Shown piece after piece: positions 34,412-44,504 of a stretch of 64,000 bases of DNA. The stretch spans positions 1 to 64,000 of the forward strand of contig CASFNG010000005.1 in the NCBI GenBank assembly GCA_949296075.1, in the 5' to 3' direction. Position numbers and translations under genes: made by a program. This stretch comes from an uncultured Parabacteroides sp. Its GTDB lineage: Bacteria; Bacteroidota; Bacteroidia; Bacteroidales; Tannerellaceae. The notes beneath the pieces were generated by a model. It did not search any database. It was not told the origin of the DNA and saw only the letters and a list, made by a program, of their open reading frames with translations. Within the stretch, counting starts at the first letter, position 1. Each line of letters opens with the position of its first letter.

Positions 34412-37400
34412 ATGCTAAAGAATGAAAAAGCTGTCAGTTTCCTGTTGCTTTCGTTAGCTTTGCCTCTATGCTCCGCGGATCTATTGGCCGCGGATGCGGG
34501 CGTTAGTTCGGAATTACCCCCCCCATCGGGTGTAATGAACTGATTAACAGTGGTTTGTAGCAATCCAATGAATTAAGGGGAACGATCGAGGACGCGGCAG
34601 GTCCTATTGTCGGGGCGTCGATCTTCGTGAAAGGAAGAACGGATCATGGTACCATCTCGGACATGGATGGCCGGTTCAGCCTCTCGAACTTGAGAACAGG
34701 TGACGTGATCGTCGTCACTTACATCGGGTACGTCACCCAAGAGATCAAATACACCGGCCAAGCCTCCATCCGGGTGACGCTCAAGGAGGATACCCAGAAC
34801 TTGGATGAGGTCGTGGTGGTAGGCTACGGCACGCAAAAGAAGGTGAACGTGACCGGTGCTGTCAGCATGGTGAACGCCGAGGTGATCGAGGCTCGCCCGG
34901 TACAGAACGTGTCGCAAGCCTTGCAGGGTGTCGTGCCGGGCTTGAACTTCTCCGTTACGACGGGAGGTGGAGCGCTCGACAGCCAGATGAGCGTGAATAT
35001 CCGTGGCGCTGGCACGATAGGCGCGGGATCGGGGTCGTCCCCCTTGGTGCTGATCGACGGGATCGAGGGAAACATAAACTCGATCAACCCGAACGACATC
35101 GAGAACATCTCCGTGCTGAAAGACGCGGCTTCCGCCTCTATCTATGGCGCGCGCGGATCGTTCGGCGTGATCCTGATCACGACAAAGACCGGTAGGGCGG
35201 GGAAGACCCAGGTGAATTATTCGGGTAACGTGCGTTTCACCGATGCCTTGCAGATCCCGGACATGATGGATTCGTACCAGTTCGCCCAATATTTCAACGC
35301 GGCCGCCGCCAACGCGGGCCAAGGGGCGGTCTTCAGCGAGGATGTGCTCCAGCGTATCAAGGATTATCAGGCGGGGATCTTGAAGGAGGGTACCCGCGAT
35401 GGCGCGACTCCCAGCGAGGCGAACGGTATCTGGGATCTTTATACCGGAGCGAACGGCAACACGGATTGGTTTGGCGAGGTGTATCGTAACTGGGCGCCCT
35501 CGCACGAGCATAACCTGAGTGTCAGCGGCGGTTCGGAGAAGGTGACGTATCGCATCAGCGGCAGCTTCCTCAACCAGAATGGCTTGATCCGCTATGGAAA
35601 GGATAAGTTCAACCGCTATACGATCGACTCCAAGATCTCGGCGAGACTGACGGATTGGCTGACCGTGAACTATACGAATAAATGGACGCGCGAGGATTAT
35701 GAGCGGCCTACCTATATGACTGGCCTCTTCTTCCACAATATCGTGCGCCGCTGGCCAACTAATCCGGTTTACGACAACAACGGCTTCTTACTGGAAGGTA
35801 TGGAGCTGATCCAGATGAAAGAGGGTGGCGTGCAGACCCAGAAGAAGAACTACTATACCAACCAGCTGGCGTTGGTGCTGGAGCCGGTCAAGGATTGGCA
35901 TATCAACGTGGAAGGGAATATGCGTACCTATAACAGCAACTCGCATTGGGCGGTGTTGCCGGTGTACGCGCACGACGTGAAGGGCAATCCCTATGCGATC
36001 AGCTGGGACGGTAACGCCTCTTACGCTCCTGGGGCTACCCGGGTGAGCAAAAGCCGCTACACGGAGGATTACTTCACGACCAATATCTATACGGACTACT
36101 CGCGTACCTTTGGCGACCATTACTTCCGGGTGATGGGTGGTTTCAACGCGGAGCTGACCAAGACCGACTCGATGAGCGGGCAGGGCGATGAGCTGACCTC
36201 GCCTACCACGCCTTACTTGGATCAGACACAAGATCAGTTCAAGGCGTACGGCGGACGTGCGGAGAACTCGGTGGCCGGTTTCTTTGGTCGTATCAACTAT
36301 AATTACAAGGAGAGATACATGGTCGAGATCAATGGCCGTTACGACGGCTCCTCCCGTTTCGTGGGCGACAAGCGCTGGGGCTTCTTCCCCTCCTTCTCCG
36401 CCGGATGGAATATCGCGAAGGAGAGTTTCTTCGGGAAACTGTCGGATTATATCAGCACCTTGAAGCTAAGAGGATCGTGGGGACAATTAGGTAATACGAA
36501 CACGAACGACGCTTGGTATCCCTTCTTCCAGACGATGCCTGTCGGGAAAGCTAATGGAAGCTGGCTGATCAACGGGAAGAAACCGAATACGGCTTCCCTG
36601 CCCGGGATCGTCAGCGCGAAAAAGACCTGGGAGACGATCGAGACATGGGATGTCGGCCTCGACTGGGCGGCGCTCGATAACCGTCTGACCGGCTCGTTCG
36701 ACTATTTTACCCGTTACACTTACGACATGATCGGCCCGGCTCCCGAGCTGCCGGCCGTGCTGGGTACGGCACCTCCCAAGATCAACAACGCCGACATGAA
36801 GTCGTACGGATTCGAGCTGGAGTTGGGATGGCGCGACCGGATCAAGGATTTCTCGTATGGCGTGAAGTTTGTCCTTTCTGATGCGCAGCAGGTGGTGATG
36901 CGCTACCCGAACGACGCGAAGACGCTGAATGCCTATTATGATGGCCGGAAATTAGGCGACATCTGGGGATACCAGACCGTGGGCATCGCGCAGACCCAGG
37001 AGCAGATGGACGCTCATTTGGCGAACAACCGCCCGAACTGGGGCTCGAACTGGAGCGCGGGCGACGTGATGTATGCCGACCTGAACGGTGACGGCAAGGT
37101 GAACGGGGGTGCGAACACGCTGGATGATCCGGGTGATTTGCGGATCATCGGAAACCAGACCCCGCGCTATAATTTCGGACTGACGCTGGATGCCGCATGG
37201 AAAGGGATCGATATCTCGCTCTTCTTCCAGGGGATCGGGAAACGCGACTGGTGGGTGTCCGGCCCGTATTTCTGGGGCGCTTCCGGAGGTATGTGGCAAT
37301 CCGCCGGATTCAAGGATCACTGGGACTTCTGGCGCGGTCCGGGCGACCCGCTCGGCGAGAACATGGATGCCTACTATCCTCGTGCCTCGTTCGACGGAAG

Positions 37401-37668
37401 CAAGAACCAGCAGACGCAATCAGGGTACCTGCAAAGCGCGGCGTACATCCGCTTGAAGAATATGCAGCTTGGCTATACCTTGCCGAAGGCTTGGACACAA
37501 AAGGCGGGCTTGTCCTCTGTGCGTGTCTATTTCTCGGGTGATAACTTGCTTACCTTCACCAGCATGATGAAAATCTTCGATCCGGAGACAATCGACGGAG
37601 CTTGGGGACAAGGCAAGTTGTATCCTTTGTGCAAGACGATTTCGTTTGGTTTGAATGTGAATTTCTAA
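34412..37668 (+). pseudogene. SusC-family transporter with a disrupted 5' end
   Basis: From 34561 to 37668 a SusC-like protein is open: carboxypeptidase-D-like domain (LRGTIEDAAGPIVGASIFVK), LDEVVVVGYGTQKK, plug, and a barrel ending ISFGLNVNF. A good signal peptide (FLLLSLALPLCSADLLAA) starts at ATG 34412, but in another frame, and stops at a TGA near 34538. Joining the two needs one extra base in the C8 run (34517-34524), and even then an in-frame TAG remains at 34558-34560, directly before the CPD domain. The only later starts (GTG 34627, ATG 34663) would give a protein without export signal. As written the gene is inactive; phase variation, nonsense suppression or sequence error are the alternatives. 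Confidence 0.75.
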
Positions 37669-37681
37669 ACAGGATTGAATT

Positions 37682-39709
37682 ATGAAAATGCATTTTAAAT
37701 ATAGAAGTATCTTCGCTATATTCGCGGTCGCGGGCTTGGTCACGACAACTTCGTGTGACGACTTCTTGGATCGGGAGCCTATCTCTTCCGTTACCCCGCA
37801 GCAATATTTCAATACGGCGGAGCAATTGGGCAATTACGCGATAGCGTATTATACCTCCGTCCTGCCCAGTAACTCGGGAGGTTACAACGCCGGGCTTATC
37901 CTTGGCGATGCCCATACGGACAATCTCGTGTATGGAGAGGGAAACCTGAACTTATACTCGAAAGGACGTTGGCAGGTGCCGGCGGGACAGAACATGGGCT
38001 TTAGTCTGGCTCGTGCCATGAACTTCTTCTTGGAGCAGGTGCTTCCTAAGTATGAGGCGGGCGAGATCACGGGATCGGAGACAGACATCAAGCATTATAT
38101 CGGCGAGGTTTATGTCTTGCGGGCCTTGTATTATTACTCTTGCCTGAGAACTTTCGGAGATTACCCGATTATCACGCAGGTGTTACCAGACGAGAAGGAG
38201 GCTTTGATCGAGGCGAGCAAGCGGATGCCCCGTAATGAGGTGGCTCGTTTTATCCTCTCCGACTTGGATAAGGCGATCGGGCAATTGAGGTCGGCTGGTG
38301 AGGTCGGGAAGGTGCGTATTAGCCGGGAGGTGGCCTTGCTGCTGAAGTCGCGCGTGGCGTTGTTCGAGGGAACGTTCGAGAAGTATCACAAGGATACGCC
38401 GCGTGTGCCGGGGCATCCGGAATGGCCGGGCGCCAAGATGGATTATAATAAAGGTAAGACGTTCAATATCGACACCGAGATCGATTTCTTCCTCTCGGAG
38501 GCGATGAAAGCCGCAGCCGAAGTAGCTGATAATTGTGCGTTGGCTCCTAACTCGAAGGTGCTGAATCCGGCTGTGGGAGAGATCTATGGTTGGAATCCTT
38601 ATTTCGAGATGTTCTGTATGCCCGACCCAAGCTCGTTGCCGGAGGTGCTGTTGTACCGCCAGTATAGTACGGCGGAGAGCGTGACTTATGGTTACTTGAA
38701 CTATATTCGGTCAGGCGGTGACAACGGGATGACGAAGAGTTTCGTGGACGCTTTCCTAATGGAGAACGGATTACCTATCTATGCCTCGAACTCGGGATAC
38801 CAAGGCGACGTGACGATCGACCAGCAGAAGAGTGGGCGTGACGGGCGTTTGCAGCTCTTCCTCTTCGGGGAGAAGAGTGTCTTGTTGACAGAAGATACGC
38901 TGACCTATTTCAAGGCTCCGTTGATTACGGCCATGTCTGCCGAGCGCGACCGTACGGGATTCCGTCTGCGCAAGCATTATTGCTATGATCCTGTGCAACT
39001 GAAAAACGGCTTGAACGGTACGAACGGGCAGCTTTGTTATCGTGCGGCTGAGGCTTACCTCAACTATATCGAGGCCTCTTACCTGAAGAATGGTTCGATC
39101 GACAGCAAGGCCGACAAATATTGGCGACAGATCCGCGAGCGGGCAGGGGTAGATCCTGACTATCAGAAGACGATCGCCGCCACCGACTTGTCGAAAGAAC
39201 CGGACTGGGCAGTCTATTCTGGTTCCGCTAAGGTGGATCCGACGCTGTATAACATCCGCCGCGAACGCCGATGCGAGTTCATTGGCGAGGGAATGCGCAA
39301 GGACGACCTGACCCGTTGGAGAGCATACGATGCCTTGTTCGAGGGCAATATGGGATCATACATCCCGGAGGGTATCAATTTGTGGATGGAGATCTACAAA
39401 TCGAAAGAGTACTTGAAGCGCGATCCGCAAGGGAACCTGACGCAAGAGAGCCTCTTGGTGGAGCAGGCGGATGGCCTATCCACGGCGAATGTATCGAGCC
39501 GGAAGGATAGTAAGTACCTGCGTCCGTATCGGATCATCAAGGAGAATAACGATCTTTGGAATGGTTACATTTGGCAGAAGGCACACTACTTGGCTCCGCT
39601 CGGTGTCCGCGATCTGACGATCACTTTCGAGGATGGAACGGTAGAGCACTCGGCGATGTACCAGAACCCGTACTGGCCGACAGTGGCGAGTGCCTCCGCA
39701 TTAGAATAG
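37682..39709 (+). CDS. SusD/RagB-family lipoprotein
   Basis: A 675-residue lipoprotein (lipobox TTSC, Cys25), partner of the preceding SusC. SusD features are the N-terminal CDDFLDREPISSVTPQQYF, GEVYVLRALYYYSCLRTFGDYP, and the C-terminal NIRRERRCEFIGEGMRKDDL. It is intact although its SusC partner is broken upstream. No glycoside hydrolase follows; the next gene is on the other strand. Confidence 0.92.
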   Translation: MKMHFKYRSIFAIFAVAGLVTTTSCDDFLDREPISSVTPQQYFNTAEQLGNYAIAYYTSVLPSNSGGYNAGLILGDAHTDNLVYGEGNLNLYSKGRWQVPAGQNMGFSLARAMNFFLEQVLPKYEAGEITGSETDIKHYIGEVYVLRALYYYSCLRTFGDYPIITQVLPDEKEALIEASKRMPRNEVARFILSDLDKAIGQLRSAGEVGKVRISREVALLLKSRVALFEGTFEKYHKDTPRVPGHPEWPGAKMDYNKGKTFNIDTEIDFFLSEAMKAAAEVADNCALAPNSKVLNPAVGEIYGWNPYFEMFCMPDPSSLPEVLLYRQYSTAESVTYGYLNYIRSGGDNGMTKSFVDAFLMENGLPIYASNSGYQGDVTIDQQKSGRDGRLQLFLFGEKSVLLTEDTLTYFKAPLITAMSAERDRTGFRLRKHYCYDPVQLKNGLNGTNGQLCYRAAEAYLNYIEASYLKNGSIDSKADKYWRQIRERAGVDPDYQKTIAATDLSKEPDWAVYSGSAKVDPTLYNIRRERRCEFIGEGMRKDDLTRWRAYDALFEGNMGSYIPEGINLWMEIYKSKEYLKRDPQGNLTQESLLVEQADGLSTANVSSRKDSKYLRPYRIIKENNDLWNGYIWQKAHYLAPLGVRDLTITFEDGTVEHSAMYQNPYWPTVASASALE

Positions 39710-39788
39710 GAATAAGACAGGATAGTTGGTCGCCCGGCGAGTGTCGTCATCGGGTGACCAACGTCCCGGAAACAGTAGGGAACAAAAA

Positions 39789-39829
39789 AGACGGATTCGG
39801 CTGTTTTGAGCCGGATCCGTCTTCCTTTT
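39789..39829 (+). terminator. Terminator of the second SusC/SusD locus
   Basis: AAGACGGAT.CGGCT pairs with AGCCG.ATCCGTCTT, followed by CCTTTT. It lies between the convergent SusD and mnmA genes and may serve both. Confidence 0.8.
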
Positions 39830-39845
39830 ATCCGTTCGGATGAGT

Positions 39846-40922
39846 TTATTTCTCCTCGTCGATGATCATGCCGCTGCCGAAACAGAGGTGATGATCCTTG
39901 TCATATACCACGCAATACTGCCCGGGCGCTATCCCTTGGATCTTGTCGTCCGACTCTACCCGGTACAAGTCGCCGATGCGCCGGATATACCCGTGCGTGA
40001 ACTCGGGAGTATGGCGGATCTTGAAGGTGATCTCTTTCCCGTCGGCGAACTCGCCCCAGGGATCCTCGGTGATGAAGTCGAACCCCTGCATATTGATTAC
40101 CTTGCCATATTGCGTCTCCGGGTCGTACCCGTTGGACACATAGATGATATTCTTCCGTATGTCTTTCTTGATGACAAACCACGGTCCGCCACTAAGTCCC
40201 AACCCTTTGCGTTGCCCGATCGTGTGGAACCAATAGCCATTATGTTTACCGACCACCTTGCCCGTCTCCAATTCCACGATCTTCCCGGGGCGCTTCCCTA
40301 AGTAACGCTCGATGAAGTCATTGTAATTGATCTTTCCCAAGAAGCAGATCCCTTGGCTGTCCTTGCGCTTTGCGCTGGGAAGTTTTTGCGCCTCGGCGAT
40401 GGCACGCACCTCGCTTTTCATCAAATGGCCGATCGGGAACATCAGTTTCTCGATCTGCAAGCGGGTGATCTGACCCAGGAAATCGGTCTGGTCCTTTACG
40501 GGATCCTTGGCGGTGGAGAGCCAGGTCTTGCCATCGATCACGGTCGTCGTGGCATAGTGGCCGGTGGCGATCTTGTCGAAATCCTTGCCCCATTTATCCT
40601 CGAAGCAGCCGAATTTGATATACTTGTTGCACATCATGTCCGGATTGGGGGTAAGTCCGCGCTTTACGGAGTCGATCGTATAGCTGACCACCCGCTCCCA
40701 GTACTCGTCGTGCAGGGAGACGATCTCGAACCTGCACCCATATTTACGGGCGATGTAGGTAGTGATCTCTATATCTTCCTCCGCGGGGCAGTCGATATAC
40801 CCGTCCTTGTCCTCCATCCCGATACGGATGTAAAAGATCGTCGGGTCGTATCCCGCCTCTTTCAGCTGATGTACGACGACGGAGCTGTCCACCCCTCCGG
40901 ATACTAATGCCGCTATTTCCAT
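39846..40922 (-). CDS. mnmA: tRNA-specific 2-thiouridylase
   Basis: A 358-residue enzyme that inserts sulfur at uridine 34 of tRNAs for Lys, Glu and Gln. The PP-loop [12 protein letters not shown] opens the protein. Two cysteines of the sulfur relay are in [10 protein letters not shown] and [24 protein letters not shown] and the C-terminal beta-barrel are typical. The start at [10 protein letters not shown] is preferred because the PP-loop must be close to the N-terminus; the frame is open further upstream without family similarity. Confidence 0.93.
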   Translation of the reverse strand: MEIAALVSGGVDSSVVVHQLKEAGYDPTIFYIRIGMEDKDGYIDCPAEEDIEITTYIARKYGCRFEIVSLHDEYWERVVSYTIDSVKRGLTPNPDMMCNKYIKFGCFEDKWGKDFDKIATGHYATTTVIDGKTWLSTAKDPVKDQTDFLGQITRLQIEKLMFPIGHLMKSEVRAIAEAQKLPSAKRKDSQGICFLGKINYNDFIERYLGKRPGKIVELETGKVVGKHNGYWFHTIGQRKGLGLSGGPWFVIKKDIRKNIIYVSNGYDPETQYGKVINMQGFDFITEDPWGEFADGKEITFKIRHTPEFTHGYIRRIGDLYRVESDDKIQGIAPGQYCVVYDKDHHLCFGSGMIIDEEK

Positions 40923-41111
40923 GTTCCTCCTTATTCTATAATCTGTTTTCTCCCGCGAAAATACGGAAAAAAGGCGGTGAGTGGTATCGCCGGGCGGGAT
41001 AACCCTAACTTTTTGGCGGGGAGCGCATGAGAGCGAGGGTATATTCCGTATCTTTGACCCATAGTCGAAGATAGGATGCGCCTTGGCCATACCAAATTGA
41101 GCCAGTTCCCT

Positions 41112-41142
41112 TTTGTATGGCGCCCGGCTTTCACTATCTTTG
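41112..41142 (+). promoter_or_regulatory. Promoter of the dipeptidyl peptidase III gene
   Basis: TTTG (41112-41115), exactly 19 bases, then TATCTTTG (41135-41142). A second TATCTTTG at 41049-41056 lacks a well-spaced partner. The ATG at 41196 is 53 bases after the -7 element. Confidence 0.82.
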
Positions 41143-41195
41143 TCCTCACCATTCGCGGGAATGATGAGATCGTTTTTTGAAAAACTGTGTCAATC

Positions 41196-43259
41196 ATGAA
41201 AAAAATAGTAATGTATTCACTTATGACAGCCATGACAATGACAGCCTGCACGGGCCGGCAGGCGGAGACAAACGCCGTTTCCCCGGACACGGGATTCAAC
41301 TATGTGGTAGATCAGTTCGCTGATTTAGAGATACTCCGGTATCAGGTTCCCGGGTTTGAGTCGCTGTCGTTAAGGCAAAAGCAATTGCTTTATCATCTTT
41401 CGGAAGCGGCCCTGATGGGACGCGATATATTCTTCGACCAGAACGGGCGTTATAACTTGGCGGTCCGCCGGACATTAGAGGCCATTTACACCTCATACGA
41501 CGGCGACAGGGAGGATCCCCAGTTCAAGGCCTTGGAGGTCTATCTGAAGCGGGTATGGTTCTCCAGCGGGATCCATCACCATTACGCCTTGGACAAGTTC
41601 GTGCCGGGATTCACGCCCGACTTCTTCAAGGAGTGTGTCATGAAGGTGGACGCCGCGAAATTGCCGCTTCGGGATAACCAAAGCGTGGAGCAGTTCGTAG
41701 AAGAGCTCTCGCCCGTACTTTTTGATCCGAAGGTCATGCCGAAGCGAAGCGTGCAAGGGGGAACTGCGGATCTGATCCAAGCCTCCTCTAACAACTATTA
41801 TGGAGGCGGGATCAGCCAGGCGGAGGTCGAGGATTTCTATACCCGGATGAAAGAGGGACAGGATACGATCAGGCCGATCTCTTACGGATTGAACAGTCGG
41901 CTGGTGAAGGAGAACGGCAAGGCCGTGGAGAAGGTATGGAAGGTAGGTGGGCTCTATTCAGCCGCGATCGAGAAGATCGTGGAGCAATTGGAACTGGCCT
42001 TGCCTTTCGCCGAGAACGAGGCGCAGAAGGCGATCATCTCGAAATTGATCGAATATTACCGGACGGGCGACCTGAAGACGTTCGATGCGTACTCGATCCT
42101 TTGGGTGGAGGATACCGCCTCGGAGGTGGACTTCGTGAACGGTTTCATCGAGACTTACGGGGATCCGTTGGGCATGAAGGCAAGCTGGGAATCGACCGTG
42201 AACTTCATCAACAAGGAGGCGACCAAGCGCACGAAGGTAATCAGCGAGAACGCACAGTGGTTCGAGGATCACTCGCCGGTGGATAAGCGTTTCAAGAAAG
42301 AGCAGGTGAAGGGCGTGAGCGCCAAGGTGATCACGGTGACGATGCTGGGTGGCGACTGCTATCCGGCCACCCCGATCGGGATAAACCTCCCGAACGCGGA
42401 TTGGATCCGCAGGGATCATGGCTCGAAATCCGTGACGATCGAGAATATCACCGAGGCATACGACAAGGCATCGCAAGGGAATGGATTTAACGAGGAGTTC
42501 GTCTGGAGCGATACGGAGCGCGACGCGATCAAACGATATGGATTCCTGACGGATAACCTGCATACCGACCTGCATGAGTGCTTAGGGCATGGATCCGGTA
42601 AGTTGCTGGATAATACGGATCCGGGAGCCTTGAAGGAGAATAGTTCTACCTTGGAGGAGACACGGGCGGACCTGTTCGGACTGTATTACTTGGCGGATCC
42701 GAAATTGGTTGAGTTAGGCTTGTTGCCCGATGGCGATGCTTATAAGGCGGAATACTATAAATATATCATGAACGGCCTGATGACCCAACTGGTACGCATC
42801 GAGCTTGGCAAGGATGTGGAGGAGGCGCATATGCGAAACCGCCAGCTGATCGCCAAGTGGGTCTATGAGAAGGGTAAGGCGGACAACGTGATCGAGCTGA
42901 AGAAGCGGGATGGCAAGACCTATGTGGTCGTGAACGATTACCCCCGCCTGCGTACCTTGTTCGGGGAGCTGCTCGCCGAGATACAGCGCGTCAAGAGCGA
43001 AGGCGATTACGAGGCGGGTAAACGGTTGGTAGAGGACTATGCCGTGAAGATCGATCCAGAGTTGCACGCTGAGGTGCTGGAACGTTACGCCAAATTGGAT
43101 CTCGCCCCCTATAAGGGTTTCGTTAATCCGGTGATGAGAGAGGTCAAGGACGCGAATGGCACGGTGACCGACATCGTTCTCGATTATACGGAAGGTTATG
43201 TGGAGCAGATGCTCCGTTATGGACGTGATTACTCCTATTTGCCTACCTATAACGATTAA
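41196..43259 (+). CDS. M49-family dipeptidyl peptidase III lipoprotein
   Basis: A 687-residue zinc exopeptidase removing dipeptides from peptide N-termini. Zinc ligands His460 and His465 and the catalytic Glu461 are in HECLGHGSG, the family's hexapeptide form of the zinc motif; the third ligand is probably Glu488 in LEETRADLFGLYY. A signal peptide and lipobox (MTMTAC) place it outside the cytoplasm. The ATG at 41196 is chosen over an in-frame GTG nine bases earlier. The downstream AlkD-like gene begins four bases after the stop. Confidence 0.93.
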   Translation: MKKIVMYSLMTAMTMTACTGRQAETNAVSPDTGFNYVVDQFADLEILRYQVPGFESLSLRQKQLLYHLSEAALMGRDIFFDQNGRYNLAVRRTLEAIYTSYDGDREDPQFKALEVYLKRVWFSSGIHHHYALDKFVPGFTPDFFKECVMKVDAAKLPLRDNQSVEQFVEELSPVLFDPKVMPKRSVQGGTADLIQASSNNYYGGGISQAEVEDFYTRMKEGQDTIRPISYGLNSRLVKENGKAVEKVWKVGGLYSAAIEKIVEQLELALPFAENEAQKAIISKLIEYYRTGDLKTFDAYSILWVEDTASEVDFVNGFIETYGDPLGMKASWESTVNFINKEATKRTKVISENAQWFEDHSPVDKRFKKEQVKGVSAKVITVTMLGGDCYPATPIGINLPNADWIRRDHGSKSVTIENITEAYDKASQGNGFNEEFVWSDTERDAIKRYGFLTDNLHTDLHECLGHGSGKLLDNTDPGALKENSSTLEETRADLFGLYYLADPKLVELGLLPDGDAYKAEYYKYIMNGLMTQLVRIELGKDVEEAHMRNRQLIAKWVYEKGKADNVIELKKRDGKTYVVVNDYPRLRTLFGELLAEIQRVKSEGDYEAGKRLVEDYAVKIDPELHAEVLERYAKLDLAPYKGFVNPVMREVKDANGTVTDIVLDYTEGYVEQMLRYGRDYSYLPTYND

Positions 43260-43263
43260 GGAG

Positions 43264-43956
43264 ATGAGAGATCTACAAGAGGAGTTGCGGACGATACGGA
43301 AGCAACTCCGGCTATCCATGAATGGGGTCACTTCCACCAGTATGCGGGAGAAGGGGGTAACGTACAAGCTGAACTTCGGTGTCTCGTATCCGGAGATCAA
43401 GGAGATCGCCCTCCAGCATGAGCCCGACGCGGATCTGGCGGAGGCGCTATGGGCGGAGGATGTCCGGGAGTTCAAGATTCTGGCTACCCTGTTGAGGCCA
43501 GCCGACTCGTTCTCCAAGGAGGAGGCGATGCGCTGGGTGAGGGAGATCCCCTATTTGGAGATCGCGGAGCATTGCGCACGTAACCTGTTCGCGCGGTTAC
43601 CTTATCGGGAACTGTTAGCTTTGGAGTTGGTGGGCGACGCGACCGACCGGTTTGCCCGTACGGTGGCGTTCCTGCTCTGGACGGCTTTGTTCAAGCAGGG
43701 AGAACGGTTACAGGCCTCCCATGCGGGCCTCTTCTTGGACGCTGCCATGCGTGTGGTGGCAGAGCCGGGATCCGACACCCGTTTAGGCGAGCGCCTTGCC
43801 GCGGTCCAGGCCTTGAAATATTATGGACGAGGGCCGGAGGAGGCGGCCCGGCAGGTATTGGATCGGTTCGAACCCTTGCTGGCGGCGGCTGATGAATCCG
43901 CGGAAACCCAAGAAATATATAATGAATTAAAATTCGAGTTTGAATATTATCGGTAA
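43264..43956 (+). CDS. AlkD-like DNA alkylation repair protein
   Basis: A 230-residue all-helical protein of the AlkD/HEAT-like family (GVTSTSMREKGVTYKLNFG; LAEALWAEDVREFKILATLL; YLEIAEHCARNLFARLPY). Members excise bulky or alkylated bases from DNA, although the activity of distant members is unproven. The start at MRDLQEELRT leaves a four-base gap to the peptidase stop, so the pair is probably co-transcribed. The promoter of the next gene lies over its last codons and stop region. Confidence 0.75.
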   Translation: MRDLQEELRTIRKQLRLSMNGVTSTSMREKGVTYKLNFGVSYPEIKEIALQHEPDADLAEALWAEDVREFKILATLLRPADSFSKEEAMRWVREIPYLEIAEHCARNLFARLPYRELLALELVGDATDRFARTVAFLLWTALFKQGERLQASHAGLFLDAAMRVVAEPGSDTRLGERLAAVQALKYYGRGPEEAARQVLDRFEPLLAAADESAETQEIYNELKFEFEYYR

Positions 43957-43959
43957 GGT

Positions 43960-43989
43960 TTTGCGTTTAGAATAAATGCCTTACCTTTG
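43960..43989 (+). promoter_or_regulatory. Promoter of the second Fur-family gene
   Basis: TTTG (43960-43963), 18 bases, then TACCTTTG (43982-43989). It places transcription start after the in-frame TTG at 43987, so translation must begin at ATG 44011. Confidence 0.65.
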
Positions 43990-44010
43990 CCATTCGTGTG
44001 GTCTTTGGAA

Positions 44011-44472
44011 ATGGAAACGAAAGTCTATACGGAAATGTTCGCGTCGTTTACCGGATATCTATCGGAGAAAAAACTACGGAAGACCGAGGAAAGGATTACT
44101 ATATTTAAGGAGATATGTACCTTCCCCGGCCATTTTGACGTGGGTACCCTCTCGGATAAGCTGGAAAAGGATAACTTCCATGTCAGCAAGGCGACGTTGT
44201 ATAATACGTTGGACGTTCTGGTGGATGCCGGCTTGATTGTCCGTCACCCGATCTCTACCCAGCCCGTGCAATATGAGTTGCGCCTCTATGCGGATACGCA
44301 TATCCATTTGGTTTGCACGAGGTGTGGGGCTGTGCGCGAGCTCCCGATCCAGGAGATAGGGACGGAGATGAAGAGCAAGAAGATCACCCGTTTCACGCCG
44401 GAATATTATTGCTTGTATATCTATGGCCTATGCAGTAAGTGCAAGTTTAAGTTGCGGCGATTGGAGAAATAA
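44011..44472 (+). CDS. Fur-family transcriptional regulator
   Basis: A 153-residue regulator with a winged helix (RKTEERITIFKEIC; VSKATLYNTLDVLVDAGLIVR) and a metal domain with HIHLVCTRCGAVREL and LCSKCKFK. The two CxxC pairs are the structural zinc site. The metal sensed (iron, zinc or peroxide sensing through iron) cannot be decided; the neighbour purA gives no strong hint. It differs clearly from the Fur-family protein at 25918. Confidence 0.88.
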   Translation: METKVYTEMFASFTGYLSEKKLRKTEERITIFKEICTFPGHFDVGTLSDKLEKDNFHVSKATLYNTLDVLVDAGLIVRHPISTQPVQYELRLYADTHIHLVCTRCGAVRELPIQEIGTEMKSKKITRFTPEYYCLYIYGLCSKCKFKLRRLEK

Positions 44473-44504
44473 GGAATATTAATGCCTATATAATATTGTA
44501 GAAA

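Noticed and set aside
34627..37668. GTG at 34627 as the true start of the second SusC
   Set aside because: It lies inside the carboxypeptidase-D-like domain and would give a protein without a signal peptide; similarity clearly continues upstream to 34561.
43198..43263. N-terminal extension of the AlkD-like protein overlapping the dipeptidyl peptidase end
   Set aside because: The extension has no similarity to the family, and ATG 43264 gives a normal start four bases after the previous stop.
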